From Phytomonospora endophytica (GTDB lineage: Bacteria; Actinomycetota; Actinomycetes; Mycobacteriales; Micromonosporaceae), in NCBI RefSeq assembly GCF_014202425.1, contig NZ_JACHGT010000020.1:13181-77180 (forward strand): DNA of 64,000 nt, in the 5' to 3' direction. Positions 48,470 to 57,490 of this stretch are shown piece after piece. Under the pieces are notes generated by a model, which was not told the DNA's origin, did no database searches, and was given only the letters and a program-made list of their open reading frames with translations. The translations under genes were made by a program, and so were the position numbers. Position 1 is the first letter of the stretch. Every line of letters begins with the position of its first letter.

Positions 48470-49506
48470 TGGACCGTCGTCGGTTGCTCCGAGTGGCCGC
48501 GGCCCTCGGCACCGCCGGAATCTCCTCGTCGGTGCTGGCGGCGTGCTCCGACGCCGGCGCCGACAAGCCCGAGAACTCCGCCACCGCCTGGAACCAGGGC
48601 CGACTCGCCATCGGCACCGGCGGTACCAGTGGTGTCTACTACCAGTTCGGCGGCGCCCTCGCCGACGCGATCAACAGCGGCCTGCCCGGCGCGGTCGCGA
48701 CGGCGCAGCCGACCGGCGCGTCGGCCGACAACGTCCAGCGGATCGTCCGCGGTGACGCCGCCCTGGGCGTCTCCGGTGACGGCGTCCCCGCCGACGCCTA
48801 CAACGGCACCGGTGACTTCCAGGACCTCAAGCAGCCGATCCTGGCGCTCGCCTCGGTCTTCCCGGGTGTGCTGCACCTGGTGGTCCGCGACGACCTGGGC
48901 ACCGATCCGGCCACCGGTGCCCCACGCGAGCGGGTCGACACGGTCGAGGGACTGCGGGGCCTGCGCATCAGCCGCGGTAACGCGGGATCCGGCGACGACG
49001 TGTTCTCCGAGCGCGTGCTGGTGACGGCGGGCATGAGCGTCAAGGACGACGTGAAGTCCGAGAACGTGCCCATCACCGACGCGCTCACGCGCATCCGTCT
49101 CCCCTTCGACGACTCCAACGGCCTGGACGCGTTCTTCGCGTCCAGCGGTGTCCCGAACGCCAACATCAAGAAGATCCTGAGCGAGGGCAAGCACCACCTC
49201 GTCCCGCTCGGGTCGGTCGCCGAGGACATGCGCAACAACTACGGCGGCTACCGGCCGACGACGATCCGGGGCACGGCCTACGACATCGAGGACCTCGCCT
49301 CGGTGGAGGCGCCGACGCTGCTCCTGGTCAGCGACAAGATGCCCGAGGACCTGGCCTACGACATCACGCGCATCCTCTTCGACTACCAGAAGAGCATCGG
49401 CGCGCTGGTGCCCGTGGTCAACGACATCACCAAGGCGACGGCCGCCGACACCACGCCGGTCGCGCTGCACCCCGGCGCGGCGAAGTACTACAAAGAGAAT
49501 CCCTAG
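48469..49506 (+). CDS. TAXI family solute-binding lipoprotein
   Basis: A 345-residue TRAP-transporter-type (TAXI) binding protein. The twin-arginine-like start MDRRRLLRVAAALGT leads to a lipobox VLAAC at Cys26; the mature protein begins with the TAXI pattern AIGTGGTSGVYYQFGGALAD. It is encoded in one operon with the NIT kinase and roadblock protein, and no TRAP membrane permease is nearby. It may therefore present a ligand to the sensor rather than to a transporter; this is inference. A hairpin follows. Confidence 0.9.
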   Translation: MDRRRLLRVAAALGTAGISSSVLAACSDAGADKPENSATAWNQGRLAIGTGGTSGVYYQFGGALADAINSGLPGAVATAQPTGASADNVQRIVRGDAALGVSGDGVPADAYNGTGDFQDLKQPILALASVFPGVLHLVVRDDLGTDPATGAPRERVDTVEGLRGLRISRGNAGSGDDVFSERVLVTAGMSVKDDVKSENVPITDALTRIRLPFDDSNGLDAFFASSGVPNANIKKILSEGKHHLVPLGSVAEDMRNNYGGYRPTTIRGTAYDIEDLASVEAPTLLLVSDKMPEDLAYDITRILFDYQKSIGALVPVVNDITKATAADTTPVALHPGAAKYYKENP

Positions 49507-49520
49507 ACCGCGACCCACGA

Positions 49521-49548
49521 CCCCCGGCGGTGAGTAAGCCGCCGGGGG
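49521..49548 (+). terminator. Terminator of the sensor operon
   Basis: Perfect 10-bp arms (49521-49530 and 49539-49548, CCCCCGGCGG) with an 8-nt loop, 15 bp after the TAXI stop. Confidence 0.8.
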
Positions 49549-49549
49549 G

Positions 49550-50193
49550 CGTGGGGCAGGGGCGGGGCCAGAAGTTCGACATGGATCGCGGCGGCCCGCT
49601 CCAAGACGCATTCGCCGACGTGACCGAACGCAGCCGCGCGGATGCCGCCAGCCGGGGCCTCTCGGGATCGCTGTTGTCACACCGTGCGTGTCTTCGAGCC
49701 GCACCACGAACCGAACCCTCAGCGCGCGAAGCCGGCGCACCCACACGCCGATCCTTGCGGAAGTCCGGGCCGTCATGCCGGCGCGCCTTCGGGCCACGTG
49801 GAGTCTCCCGTCGGCGCGGCGATCGTGCGGCCCCTCGCCCCGCGCGAGTCCTGACGCCGCGGACGACGGCGGTCGGTTGAGCCAGCGGGTCAGCGCCCTG
49901 CGTCCGTCGTGATCGCGTGCCCGCAGCGCCGTTCCGTCACGCCCCGTGCGTTCCTTGAGCCGAGGACTCCGAGACCACCCGGGTCGTGCCGCACTCCGGC
50001 GCGCGAGTTCGCGGGCCGGGTCAGGGGTGGTGCCGCGCGGCGGTGTCGCCGGTTCGAGGTGACGGCGTCGCGGCAGCGAATGTGTGCGCCTTTGCGTCGG
50101 GCCGACCGCGATCTCCGCGGAAGTCCACGCCGCCACGCCTCCGCGGGTCTTCGAGCCCGGAATATGGCGGCCGGTCAGGCCCCCGCCGACGAC
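49550..50193. other. Spacer with no recognisable gene; diverged repeats
   Basis: No reading frame here shows a domain or a ribosome site. A ~45-bp segment at about 49903-49948 (CGTCGTGATCGCGTG ... TTCCGTCACGCCC) resembles 50211-50253, the 3' coding end of the APH-like gene, as if that end had been duplicated. The part at 49690-49885 resembles the spacer at about 470-645 near the window start. Confidence 0.55.
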
Positions 50194-50910
50194 TCAGGGC
50201 CGCCAGTTCGTCGTGATCGCGTGTCGGCGGCGCCATTCCGTCACGCCCGCGTGCGCCGCCTCGATCCGTGCGGGGTCCGTCTCGCTCGCGCAGTGGTCGT
50301 GCAGCTCCCTGATCCGCGCGAGCATCGCCCCTCGCCGCTGCTCCCACGCCGGGGCCTGCGCCCCGTAGCCGTGATGCAGGTGGGGGAGCGCGTCGATGCA
50401 GTCGGGGTGGTGCATCCGCACGATCCATTCGCACCACGCGAGATCCTCGACGGGCCGGCCCAGGTGCGCCCATTCCCAGTCGAGCACGGCGGTCACTTCG
50501 CGCGAGCCGGTGTCGAGAAGCACATTGTTCGGCCCGAAGTCCCCGTGGACCAGCGAGGTCCGGCCCAGCGCGGCCATGTCGGGCGTCCGCTCGAAGGGCA
50601 GGACGGCGGCGGGGACGGCGTGGATCCGCGCGAGGACCCGGCCGCAGGCGGCGAGGACCGCCGCGGCGGTGTCGGGATTCAGAACCTCTTGACCGTGCGT
50701 GCCCGGCATGTGCCGCATCGTGAGGTAGTCCTCGCCGACGTGTTTCACCGCCGGGACCGGTACGACCGAGCCGATCGCGCGCAGGATCGCGGCCTCGCGC
50801 GTGAGCCGCTCGCTGACCTGCGGTCCGGTGTACCTCTTGGTCACCGTCGTGCCGTCGCTCGTCGTGAGGTTGGTGTACCCGTGCGGGAGGCGGTCCCCGG
50901 TGGACTCCAT
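50194..50910 (-). CDS. Aminoglycoside phosphotransferase (APH) family kinase
   Basis: A 238-residue kinase-like protein. The catalytic loop is SLVHGDFGPNNVLLD (near residue 128) and the metal-binding Asp is in VLDWEWAHLG (near 150). The N-lobe is short, with VTKRY carrying the likely ATP lysine. Members phosphorylate many small molecules; nothing here singles out aminoglycosides. ATG 50910 is preferred over GTG 50916. It is divergent from ctaD. Confidence 0.88.
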   Translation of the reverse strand: MESTGDRLPHGYTNLTTSDGTTVTKRYTGPQVSERLTREAAILRAIGSVVPVPAVKHVGEDYLTMRHMPGTHGQEVLNPDTAAAVLAACGRVLARIHAVPAAVLPFERTPDMAALGRTSLVHGDFGPNNVLLDTGSREVTAVLDWEWAHLGRPVEDLAWCEWIVRMHHPDCIDALPHLHHGYGAQAPAWEQRRGAMLARIRELHDHCASETDPARIEAAHAGVTEWRRRHAITTNWRP

Positions 50911-51061
50911 GGCCACGCATGATGCCAGTACGCCACGCCGATCTTTTTGGCAACCCCGACAACGCGTAGAGGACCCGGAGGGCTATTCTGCGATCGCTGG
51001 GCCAGCGGCATGCCCTGCCGCGGACCGCCCACATTGAGACATCGCCACAGGAGGCCGACAG

Positions 51062-52750
51062 GTGACCACCGTTTCACCGAAGCCGATCGTCGCGCGGCCA
51101 TGGCCGGTGCGTCGCGAGCCCAAGGGCTCGTGGCTGGCCCGTACGCTGCGGACAACCGACGCGAAGCAGATCGGGATCATGTACCTGGTCACCTCGTTCG
51201 TGTTCTTCGGCATCGGGGGCACCCTCGCCCTGCTGATGCGCGGAGAGCTCGCGCGGCCGGGTCTGCAGTTCCTGTCGGCCGAGCAGTTCAACCAGCTGTT
51301 CACCATGCACGGCACGATCATGCTGCTGCTGTTCGCCACCCCGGTGGTGTTCGCGTTCGGCAACTACATCGTCCCGCTGCAGATCGGCGCCCCCGACGTC
51401 GCCTTCCCGCGGCTGAACGCCTTCGCCTACTGGCTGTACCTCTTCGGCGGCACGCTCGTCGTCGCCGGGTTCGCCACGCCGGGCGGGGCCGCCGACTTCG
51501 GCTGGTTCGCCTACCAGCCGCTGTCCGATGTGGTCAACTCGCCGGGAGCCGGCGCCGACATGTGGTTCGTCGGCCTGCTGATCTCGGGTCTGGGCACGAT
51601 CCTCGGCGCGGTCAACATGGTCACGACGATCCTGACGCTGCGCGCGCCGGGCATGACCATGTTCCGGATGCCGATCTTCACCTGGAACCTCCTGGTCACC
51701 TCGCTGCTGGTGCTGATGGTCTTCCCGATCCTCGCGGCCGCGCTGTGCATGGTCCTGTCCGACAGGCATCTGGGCACACACGTGTTCGACGTCGCCACCG
51801 GCGGCGCCATGCTCTGGCAGAACCTGTTCTGGTTCTTCGGGCATCCCGAGGTCTACATCGTCGCGCTGCCGTTCTTCGGCATCGTCTCGGAGATCATCCC
51901 GGTCTTCAGCCGCAAGCCGATCTTCGGTTACAAGACGCTGATCGCCGCGACGCTGAGCATCGCCGCCCTGTCGATGGCCGTGTGGGCGCACCACATGTTC
52001 GCCACCGGCCAGGTGCTGCTGCCGTTCTTCTCCTTCATGACCTTCCTGATCGCCGTGCCGACCGGTATCAAGTTCTTCGACTGGATCGGCACGATGTGGA
52101 AGGGGCAGTTGACCTTCGAGGCACCGATGCTGTTCAGCATCGGCTTCCTGGTCACCTTCCTGTTCGGCGGCCTGTCGGGCGTCCTGCTCGCGTCGCCGCC
52201 GATCGACTTCCACGTCTCGGACACCTACTTCGTGGTGGCGCACTTCCACTACGTGCTGTTCGGCACGATCGTGTTCGCGGTGTACGCCGGGGTCTACTTC
52301 TGGTTCCCGAAGATGTTCGGGCGGATGTACGACGAGCGCCTCGCGAAGGTCCACTTCTGGCTGACCATGATCGGCTTCCACACGACCTTCCTGGTGCAGC
52401 ACTGGCTCGGCAACGAGGGCTTCCCCCGCCGCTACGCCGACTACGCGCCCGAGGACGGCTTCACGACGCTGAACACGATCTCCTCGATCGGCGCGTTCAT
52501 CCTCGGCGCCTCGACGCTGCCGTTCCTGTGGAACATGTACAAGTCGTACAAGGCCGGCCGGGTCGTGAACGTCGACGACCCGTGGGGCTACGGCGGTTCC
52601 CTCGAATGGGCGACGAGCTGCCCGCCCCCGCTGCGCAACTTCGACCGGATGCCGCGCATCCGCTCCGAGCGCCCGGCCTTCGACGCGCGGCACGGCGCCG
52701 CGCTGGCGGCCATCGCCGACGCCAACGGCGGCAAGGAGATCGGGCACTAG
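51062..52750 (+). CDS. ctaD: Cytochrome c oxidase subunit I
   Basis: A 562-residue, 12-helix haem-copper oxidase core subunit. Haem and copper ligands are visible: His in LFTMHGTIM, His and Tyr in [11 protein letters not shown], the His pair in WAHHMFATG, and His in [11 protein letters not shown]. The GHPEVY and HHMF elements place it in the aa3-type family. GTG 51062 has AGGAGG 7 nt upstream. It is encoded alone, away from subunits II-IV, as is common for actinobacterial ctaD. A strong hairpin follows. Confidence 0.97.
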   Translation: MTTVSPKPIVARPWPVRREPKGSWLARTLRTTDAKQIGIMYLVTSFVFFGIGGTLALLMRGELARPGLQFLSAEQFNQLFTMHGTIMLLLFATPVVFAFGNYIVPLQIGAPDVAFPRLNAFAYWLYLFGGTLVVAGFATPGGAADFGWFAYQPLSDVVNSPGAGADMWFVGLLISGLGTILGAVNMVTTILTLRAPGMTMFRMPIFTWNLLVTSLLVLMVFPILAAALCMVLSDRHLGTHVFDVATGGAMLWQNLFWFFGHPEVYIVALPFFGIVSEIIPVFSRKPIFGYKTLIAATLSIAALSMAVWAHHMFATGQVLLPFFSFMTFLIAVPTGIKFFDWIGTMWKGQLTFEAPMLFSIGFLVTFLFGGLSGVLLASPPIDFHVSDTYFVVAHFHYVLFGTIVFAVYAGVYFWFPKMFGRMYDERLAKVHFWLTMIGFHTTFLVQHWLGNEGFPRRYADYAPEDGFTTLNTISSIGAFILGASTLPFLWNMYKSYKAGRVVNVDDPWGYGGSLEWATSCPPPLRNFDRMPRIRSERPAFDARHGAALAAIADANGGKEIGH

Positions 52751-52769
52751 CCCGGTCCGTGTGACGACG

Positions 52770-52803
52770 AGAACCGCCGGTCCCTTCGGGGGCCGGCGGT
52801 TCT
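52770..52803. terminator. Bidirectional hairpin terminator
   Basis: Arms of 15 bp with one G-T wobble (52770-52784 and 52789-52803, AGAACCGCCGG type) capped by a TTCG tetraloop, between the converging ctaD and cysteine-hydrolase genes. Confidence 0.88.
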
Positions 52804-52816
52804 TCGTTCGCGGGGT

Positions 52817-53518
52817 TCAGGCCAGTGCGGCCAGGACGCTCGCGGAGTCGGTCACCCAGCCGTGCATGCGCTCGATGAGCGCGAGGCTGTTGGCGTGGAA
52901 CTCCCGGCCGTGCGTCTCGCCGGTGCAGTCGGCGACGACGATCGCCCGGTAGTCGCGGTAGGCGGCGTCGCGGACGGTGGCCTCGACGCAGTCGCTGGTG
53001 GTCCAGCCGCAGACCAGGAGCGTGTCGATGCCCCGCGCCCACAGGTCGGCGTCGAGGGTGGTCTCCCGGAAGCCGCTGAAGCGGTTCTTGCCGACGATGA
53101 CATCGCCGTCGGCGGGCGTGAGCTCGCCGACCATCTCGGTGTTCCAGGTGTCGTGGATCAGGATGCGGCTCGCGCGGCCGTCGGGCGCGGTGACCTCCTC
53201 GCCGACGTTCAGGGCCTCGTGGATGAGCCGGTTCTTGCCGCCCGGCGAGCCCAGGTCGGAGAGGTCGGGCAGGTAGCCGTGCTGCGTGTAGACGACGGTC
53301 ATGCCCGCCGCGCGTGCCGCGTCGAGCAGGCGGGCGGTGGGGGCGATGGTGTGCCGGACCAGGGACAGGTCGCCGCCCGCGCGGTGGACCATGCCGCCTT
53401 CGGCGCCGAAGTCGTTCTGCATGTCGATGACGAGGACGGCCGTGCGCGCGAGGTCGAACGCGACCGCCTCGGGGCGGGCTTCGACGGTGATCTCAGTGGG
53501 GTGGGTGCTCGGGATCAT
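52817..53518 (-). CDS. Isochorismatase family cysteine hydrolase
   Basis: A 233-residue amidohydrolase. The triad is visible: Asp in VLVIDMQNDF (near residue 32), Lys in VIVGKNRFSGF (near 143) and Cys in WTTSDCVEATVRDA (near 177). The IDMQNDFGAEGGM and HDTWNTEM elements resemble ureidoacrylate/biuret-type hydrolases. The mRNA should be leaderless: TAGTAT (53530-53525) ends 6 nt before the ATG, with TTGGAT 17 bp upstream. A TetR-type palindrome overlaps this -10. It is divergent from, and probably co-regulated with, the MFS exporter gene. Confidence 0.9.
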   Translation of the reverse strand: MIPSTHPTEITVEARPEAVAFDLARTAVLVIDMQNDFGAEGGMVHRAGGDLSLVRHTIAPTARLLDAARAAGMTVVYTQHGYLPDLSDLGSPGGKNRLIHEALNVGEEVTAPDGRASRILIHDTWNTEMVGELTPADGDVIVGKNRFSGFRETTLDADLWARGIDTLLVCGWTTSDCVEATVRDAAYRDYRAIVVADCTGETHGREFHANSLALIERMHGWVTDSASVLAALA

Positions 53519-53524
53519 GTGGTC

Positions 53525-53572
53525 ATACTAAACCGTTCAGTATTGACATCCAACTAAACCGTGTAGTTCAAT
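53525..53572. promoter_or_regulatory. Divergent promoters with two TetR-type operators
   Basis: Plus strand: TTGACA (53543-53548), 18-bp spacer, TTCAAT (53567-53572), then 6 nt to the MFS ATG. Minus strand: TAGTAT (53530-53525), 6 nt to the hydrolase ATG. Operators ACTAAACCGTTCAGT (53527-53541) and ACTAAACCGTGTAGT (53553-53567) are 15-bp palindromes with one mismatch each, 26 bp centre to centre. One covers each promoter. Confidence 0.78.
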
Positions 53573-53578
53573 CGGGCC

Positions 53579-54739
53579 ATGACCATCACCCGCCACCGCT
53601 CCGGCGCTCCCGTCGCCGCACCCGCCCTGGTGGCCTTGACCTTCCCCGTCTCGCTCGGCATCTCCGCCACGAGCCTGCTGCTCCCGACGGCCGCCACCGC
53701 CCTCGGCGTGTCGCTCGGCGCGGCCACCTGGCTGCTCACCCTCTACGGCTGGGGCATGGCCTTGGCGATGCCCTTGGCGGCGTTCATCGCCGGGCGCTTC
53801 GGTCGACGGACCATGCTGCGGACCGGGGGAGCGGCGCTGGCGGCCGGTGCCGCGCTGATCCTGCTCGGCCCCTCCCTGCCCACCATCGGCGTCGGCCGTG
53901 CGCTGATCGCGGCGGGCGCGGGCGCGATGGTGGTCAGCGCCATGGGTGTCGCGCGCGACTACGAGAGCCCCACCCGTCGCCAGCGCGCCCTGGGTGCCAT
54001 CTCGGCGGGCATCGGCGTCGCGGGCGCACTCGGGCCGCTCGTCGGCTCCCTGGTCGCCGACGCGAGCTCCTGGCGGGTCGCGCTGGCCCTGCCCGCGCTC
54101 AGCCTGGTGTCGCTGCCTTTCGCCCTCAAGGCGCCCGACACCGAGCGCGCGCGTGGCGGGTTCGCTGTGGCGGTCGTGGTGACCGACCGCCGCTTCCTGG
54201 CCGCCACCGGCCTCGTGCTCGGTCTCACCACCGTCTACTTCGGGCTCGTCTACGCCGCCCCGCAGCTCCTCACCGCCGCGACGGGCTGGAGCCGCTCCTC
54301 GGTCGGCGCGCTGCTCGTCGTCCCCGGCCTGATCGGTGCGGGCCTGTCGTGGGCCTCGGCGGGCGCGGTACTGCGTTTCGGCGCGACCCGGGTGGCCGGT
54401 GCCCTGGCGCTCCTGGCCGCCGGTGCCGCCCTCCTCGCCGGCTTCGCCGGAGGCGTCCCGCCGGTGCTGGCGGCCTCGGCCGCCGCGGCCTTCGCCTCGG
54501 CGGCCGGGCAGGGCGTGCTGGTCGGCGCGGCGACGGCGAGGCTGGCGCCGTCGGCGCGCACGGCGGGCGTCGGGCTGGTCAACTTCGCCTTCCAGTTCGG
54601 CAGCGTCGTCGGTCCCTTCGCGCTGTCGTTGCTGAGCCCGGCCGTGGGCCTCGGGCACGGGCTGGCGCTCATCGCGCTGCTGCCATTGGCCGCCTCCGGC
54701 TTGGCCGTCGCCCTCCGTGAGCGAAACCAAACCGTTTAG
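53579..54739 (+). CDS. MFS transporter
   Basis: A 386-residue major facilitator with about 12 membrane segments. The motif A region between helices 2 and 3 is AGRFGRRTMLRTGG, and the pattern GAISAGIGVAGALGPLVGSLVAD resembles the motif C of 12-TM drug exporters. It is probably an efflux pump for the compound that the neighbouring hydrolase or regulator recognises. Its stop codon lies inside the TetR operator at 54726-54740. Confidence 0.9.
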   Translation: MTITRHRSGAPVAAPALVALTFPVSLGISATSLLLPTAATALGVSLGAATWLLTLYGWGMALAMPLAAFIAGRFGRRTMLRTGGAALAAGAALILLGPSLPTIGVGRALIAAGAGAMVVSAMGVARDYESPTRRQRALGAISAGIGVAGALGPLVGSLVADASSWRVALALPALSLVSLPFALKAPDTERARGGFAVAVVVTDRRFLAATGLVLGLTTVYFGLVYAAPQLLTAATGWSRSSVGALLVVPGLIGAGLSWASAGAVLRFGATRVAGALALLAAGAALLAGFAGGVPPVLAASAAAAFASAAGQGVLVGAATARLAPSARTAGVGLVNFAFQFGSVVGPFALSLLSPAVGLGHGLALIALLPLAASGLAVALRERNQTV

Positions 54740-54747
54740 TTTATGGT
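54724..54747 (+). promoter_or_regulatory. TetR autoregulatory operator and -10
   Basis: ACCAAACCGTTTAGT (54726-54740) is the third copy of the 15-bp palindrome; including the flanks it extends to 19 bp (AAACCAAAC / GTTTAGTTT, one mismatch). TATGGT (54742-54747) follows, ending 6 nt before the GTG of the TetR gene. Confidence 0.72.
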
Positions 54748-54753
54748 GGGCCG

Positions 54754-55410
54754 GTGTCGACCGATGTGGACGAATACGGGATCCCCGTCATCGCCGAGCC
54801 CGTCAGCGCCTCGGAGCGCAAGCGGGCCTCGATCGTCGACGCGGCCGTCGCCGAGTTCCTGCGCGAGGGCTACGCGGCGGCCTCGGTCGACAAGATCGCC
54901 AAGCGCGCCGAGGTCTCGAAACCGACCATCTACCAGCACTTCGGCAGCAAGGAGCGGCTGTTCCTCGCGGTCATCGCCGGTGTCCTGACCGATGCCTACG
55001 ACGGTCTGGAACCCCTCGCCTCCGACATCACGGGCCTGTCCGCCCTGCGTGAATCGCTCACCGCCTACCTCGCGTCCTGGTCGCGGCGTGTGCTCTGCGA
55101 CGACATCCTCGCGCTGCGGCGGCTGGTCATCGGCGAGGTCGCGCGCTTCCCGCAGCTCGGCCACCTCTGGTTCAAGATCACCCGCGAGATGATGGACGCG
55201 CCGCTCATCGGACTCCTCACCGAGCTCGACGGCGACCTGCTTGCCGTACCCGACCCCGAACGCGCCGTCCGGCAGCTCATCGGCATGACCCTCGGCGGCC
55301 TCCAGCTCGTGCTGACCTTCCTGCCGGAGGAGCGCGCCGAGGACCGCGACATCGACGGCACGGTGGCGGCGGGCGTCGACGTGTTCCTGTCGCACTACGC
55401 CCGGCGCTGA
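54754..55410 (+). CDS. TetR/AcrR family transcriptional regulator
   Basis: A 218-residue regulator. The HTH spans about residues 22-68: RASIVDAAVAEFLREGYAAA, then SVDKIAKRAEVSKPTIYQHFGSKERLF. The C-terminal ~145 residues are a helical ligand-binding domain. The start GTG 54754 lies 6 nt after TATGGT, so the mRNA is probably leaderless. Matching palindromes in its own promoter and in the hydrolase/MFS promoters indicate that it controls all three genes. Confidence 0.93.
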   Translation: MSTDVDEYGIPVIAEPVSASERKRASIVDAAVAEFLREGYAAASVDKIAKRAEVSKPTIYQHFGSKERLFLAVIAGVLTDAYDGLEPLASDITGLSALRESLTAYLASWSRRVLCDDILALRRLVIGEVARFPQLGHLWFKITREMMDAPLIGLLTELDGDLLAVPDPERAVRQLIGMTLGGLQLVLTFLPEERAEDRDIDGTVAAGVDVFLSHYARR

Positions 55411-55447
55411 CCCGCCGCCTTTCGCGCGGACCCCCTAGGCTTGTCCC

Positions 55448-56023
55448 ATGGCACGCGCACTGATCGTCGTGGACGTACAGAAGGACTTCTGCGAGGGCGG
55501 GTCCCTCGCGGTCACCGGGGGCGCCGGTGTCGCCGCCGCCATCACCGCGGTCCTCCGCGAAGAACCCGACCGCTGGACCCATGTCGTCGCCACCCGCGAC
55601 CACCACATCGACCCGGGCCCGCACTTCTCCGCCGAGCCCGACTTCGTCGACAGCTGGCCGGTGCACTGCGTCGTCGGGACCGAGGGCGCCGCCTTCCACC
55701 CCGACTTCGACCACGCGCGGGCCGAGGCCGTCTTCGACAAGGGCGCCTACGCCGCCGCCTACTCGGGCTTCGAAGGCGCCAGCGACAGCACCGGTCTGGC
55801 CGACTGGCTGCGCGCGCACGACGTCACCGAGGTCGACGTCGTCGGCATCGCCACCGACCACTGCGTGCGCGCCACGGCCCTCGACGCCGCCCGCGAGGGC
55901 TTCGCGACGACCGTGCTGCTCGACCTGACCGCCGGTGTGGCGGCCGAGACGACGACGTCCGCCCTGCGCCAATTGCGCGAGGCGGACGTGACACTCGTCG
56001 GTGAACCTGTCGTGGGCGGCTAG
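55448..56023 (+). CDS. pncA: Nicotinamidase
   Basis: A 191-residue isochorismatase-fold amidase. The catalytic Asp is in VVDVQKDFCEGG (residue 10), Lys in VFDKGAY (near 97) and Cys in GIATDHCVRATALDA (near 138). The metal-binding DHHIDPGPHF segment (near 52-62) is typical of PncA. It converts nicotinamide to nicotinate for the convergent pncB product. TAGGCT (55436-55441) ends 6 nt before the ATG, so the mRNA is probably leaderless. The stop overlaps the pncB stop. Confidence 0.93.
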   Translation: MARALIVVDVQKDFCEGGSLAVTGGAGVAAAITAVLREEPDRWTHVVATRDHHIDPGPHFSAEPDFVDSWPVHCVVGTEGAAFHPDFDHARAEAVFDKGAYAAAYSGFEGASDSTGLADWLRAHDVTEVDVVGIATDHCVRATALDAAREGFATTVLLDLTAGVAAETTTSALRQLREADVTLVGEPVVGG

Positions 56024-57291
56024 GACCGCACCACCACGGGGATCGCCGGGTCGCCCTGGGAGAGCTTCAGGCCCTCCCAGGGGATGGAGATGAGGCACTC
56101 GCGGAGGTGGTCGCGCGACCCGTCGAGCGTCGGCAGGTCCGCGACCCGCTCGCCGCCGCGGATCAGCGGCCGCTGGAGGATCCGGTCGCCGGGCTCCGCC
56201 TCGGGCGTGCCCTGCGAGACGACGATCTCCTCGACGGCCGTCCCGGTCGGCTTGTGGCGGCGTACAGCGGTCTTGCGGCCGCCGACGGTCGCCTTGTTCT
56301 CCGAACGCTTCACCACCGGCCGGCCCTCGACCTCGACGAGCTTGTAGACCAGCCCGGCCGTGGGCGCGCCCGAACCGGTGACGACGGCCGTTCCGGCGCC
56401 GTAGATGTCGACGGGCGTGGCCGCCAGCGACGCGATCGAGTACTCGTCGAGGTCGCCGGACACGACGATGCGCGTGTCGGCGGCGCCGAGGGAGTCGAGC
56501 TGCTCGCGGGACTGCTGCCCGAGGACGTGCAGGTCGCCGGAGTCGATGCGGATCGCGCGCAGGCCCGGCCCGGCGGCGGCGATCGCCCGCCGGATGCCCT
56601 CGGAGATGTCGTAGGTGTCGACGAGCAGCGTCGTGTCCGTGCCCAGCGTCGCCACCTGGGAGGCGAAGGCCTCCGGCTCGCTGTCGTGGAGCAGCGTGTA
56701 GGCGTGCGCGGAGGTTCCGGCGGTCGGGATGCCGTAGCGCATGCCCGCCTCCAGGTTCGAGGTCACGGCGAAACCGGCCAGGTAGGAGGCCCGCGCGGCG
56801 GCGACCGCGGCGTCCTCGTGCGCGCGCCGGGAGCCCATCTCGATGATCGGCCGGCCGCGCGCGGCGGTCACCATCCGCGCCGCCGCCCCCGCGATCGCGG
56901 AGTCGAAGTTGAGCACCGACAGGGCCAGCGTCTCCAGCAGCACGCACTCGGCGAAGGTGCCCGTGACGGTCAGGATCGGCGAACCGGGGAAGTACAGCTC
57001 GCCCTCGGCGTAGCCGTCGACGTCACCGCGGAAGCGGTAGTCGGCCAGCCAGTCGACGGTCTCGTCGTTGACGATCTTCCGCCGGCGCAGGAAGTCGAGC
57101 TGCTCGTCGTGGAAACGGAAGTCGGCGAGGTGGTCGAGCAGGCGGCCGGTTCCGGCGACGACGCCGTAGCGGCGCCCGTTGGGCAGCCTGCGCGCGAACA
57201 CCTCGAAGACGCAGCGTCGCTGTGCGCTGCCGTCGGCGAGGGCGGCCGACACCATGGTCAGCTCGTAATGGTCGGTCTGGAGCACGCTCAC
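56020..57291 (-). CDS. pncB: Nicotinate phosphoribosyltransferase
   Basis: A 423-residue NAD-salvage enzyme. Signatures: LQTDHYELTMVSAAL at the start, MGSRRAHEDAA near 190, TLLVDTYDI near 250 and IRIDSGDL near 280. GTG 57291 is chosen because TAGGCT (57304-57299) ends 7 nt upstream, with no ribosome site. It converges on pncA, giving a complete nicotinamide-to-NaMN route. In Mycobacterium pncB sits next to clpS; here about 4.4 kb intervenes. Confidence 0.95.
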   Translation of the reverse strand: MSVLQTDHYELTMVSAALADGSAQRRCVFEVFARRLPNGRRYGVVAGTGRLLDHLADFRFHDEQLDFLRRRKIVNDETVDWLADYRFRGDVDGYAEGELYFPGSPILTVTGTFAECVLLETLALSVLNFDSAIAGAAARMVTAARGRPIIEMGSRRAHEDAAVAAARASYLAGFAVTSNLEAGMRYGIPTAGTSAHAYTLLHDSEPEAFASQVATLGTDTTLLVDTYDISEGIRRAIAAAGPGLRAIRIDSGDLHVLGQQSREQLDSLGAADTRIVVSGDLDEYSIASLAATPVDIYGAGTAVVTGSGAPTAGLVYKLVEVEGRPVVKRSENKATVGGRKTAVRRHKPTGTAVEEIVVSQGTPEAEPGDRILQRPLIRGGERVADLPTLDGSRDHLRECLISIPWEGLKLSQGDPAIPVVVRS

Positions 57292-57490
57292 GAACGTGAG
57301 CCTAATCAACGGTCGCTCGGGGGCGAGTGCAGGATGACGATCTTCACCCGCCCGTTCGCAAGACCCTTGGCGTCTTTCGTTCACCCGACTTTCACGCGGC
57401 GACCGCCCGGCGTTCGGCTCCCGGCGCATAGCCTTGCGCAGCCCGCTCCCCGGGGACCGACAGGTCCACGCCATAAGGACTCCCCCTCGC

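Noticed and set aside
50194-50910. Aminoglycoside-resistance gene
   Set aside because: Only the generic APH-fold catalytic motifs are visible; the substrate cannot be told from sequence.
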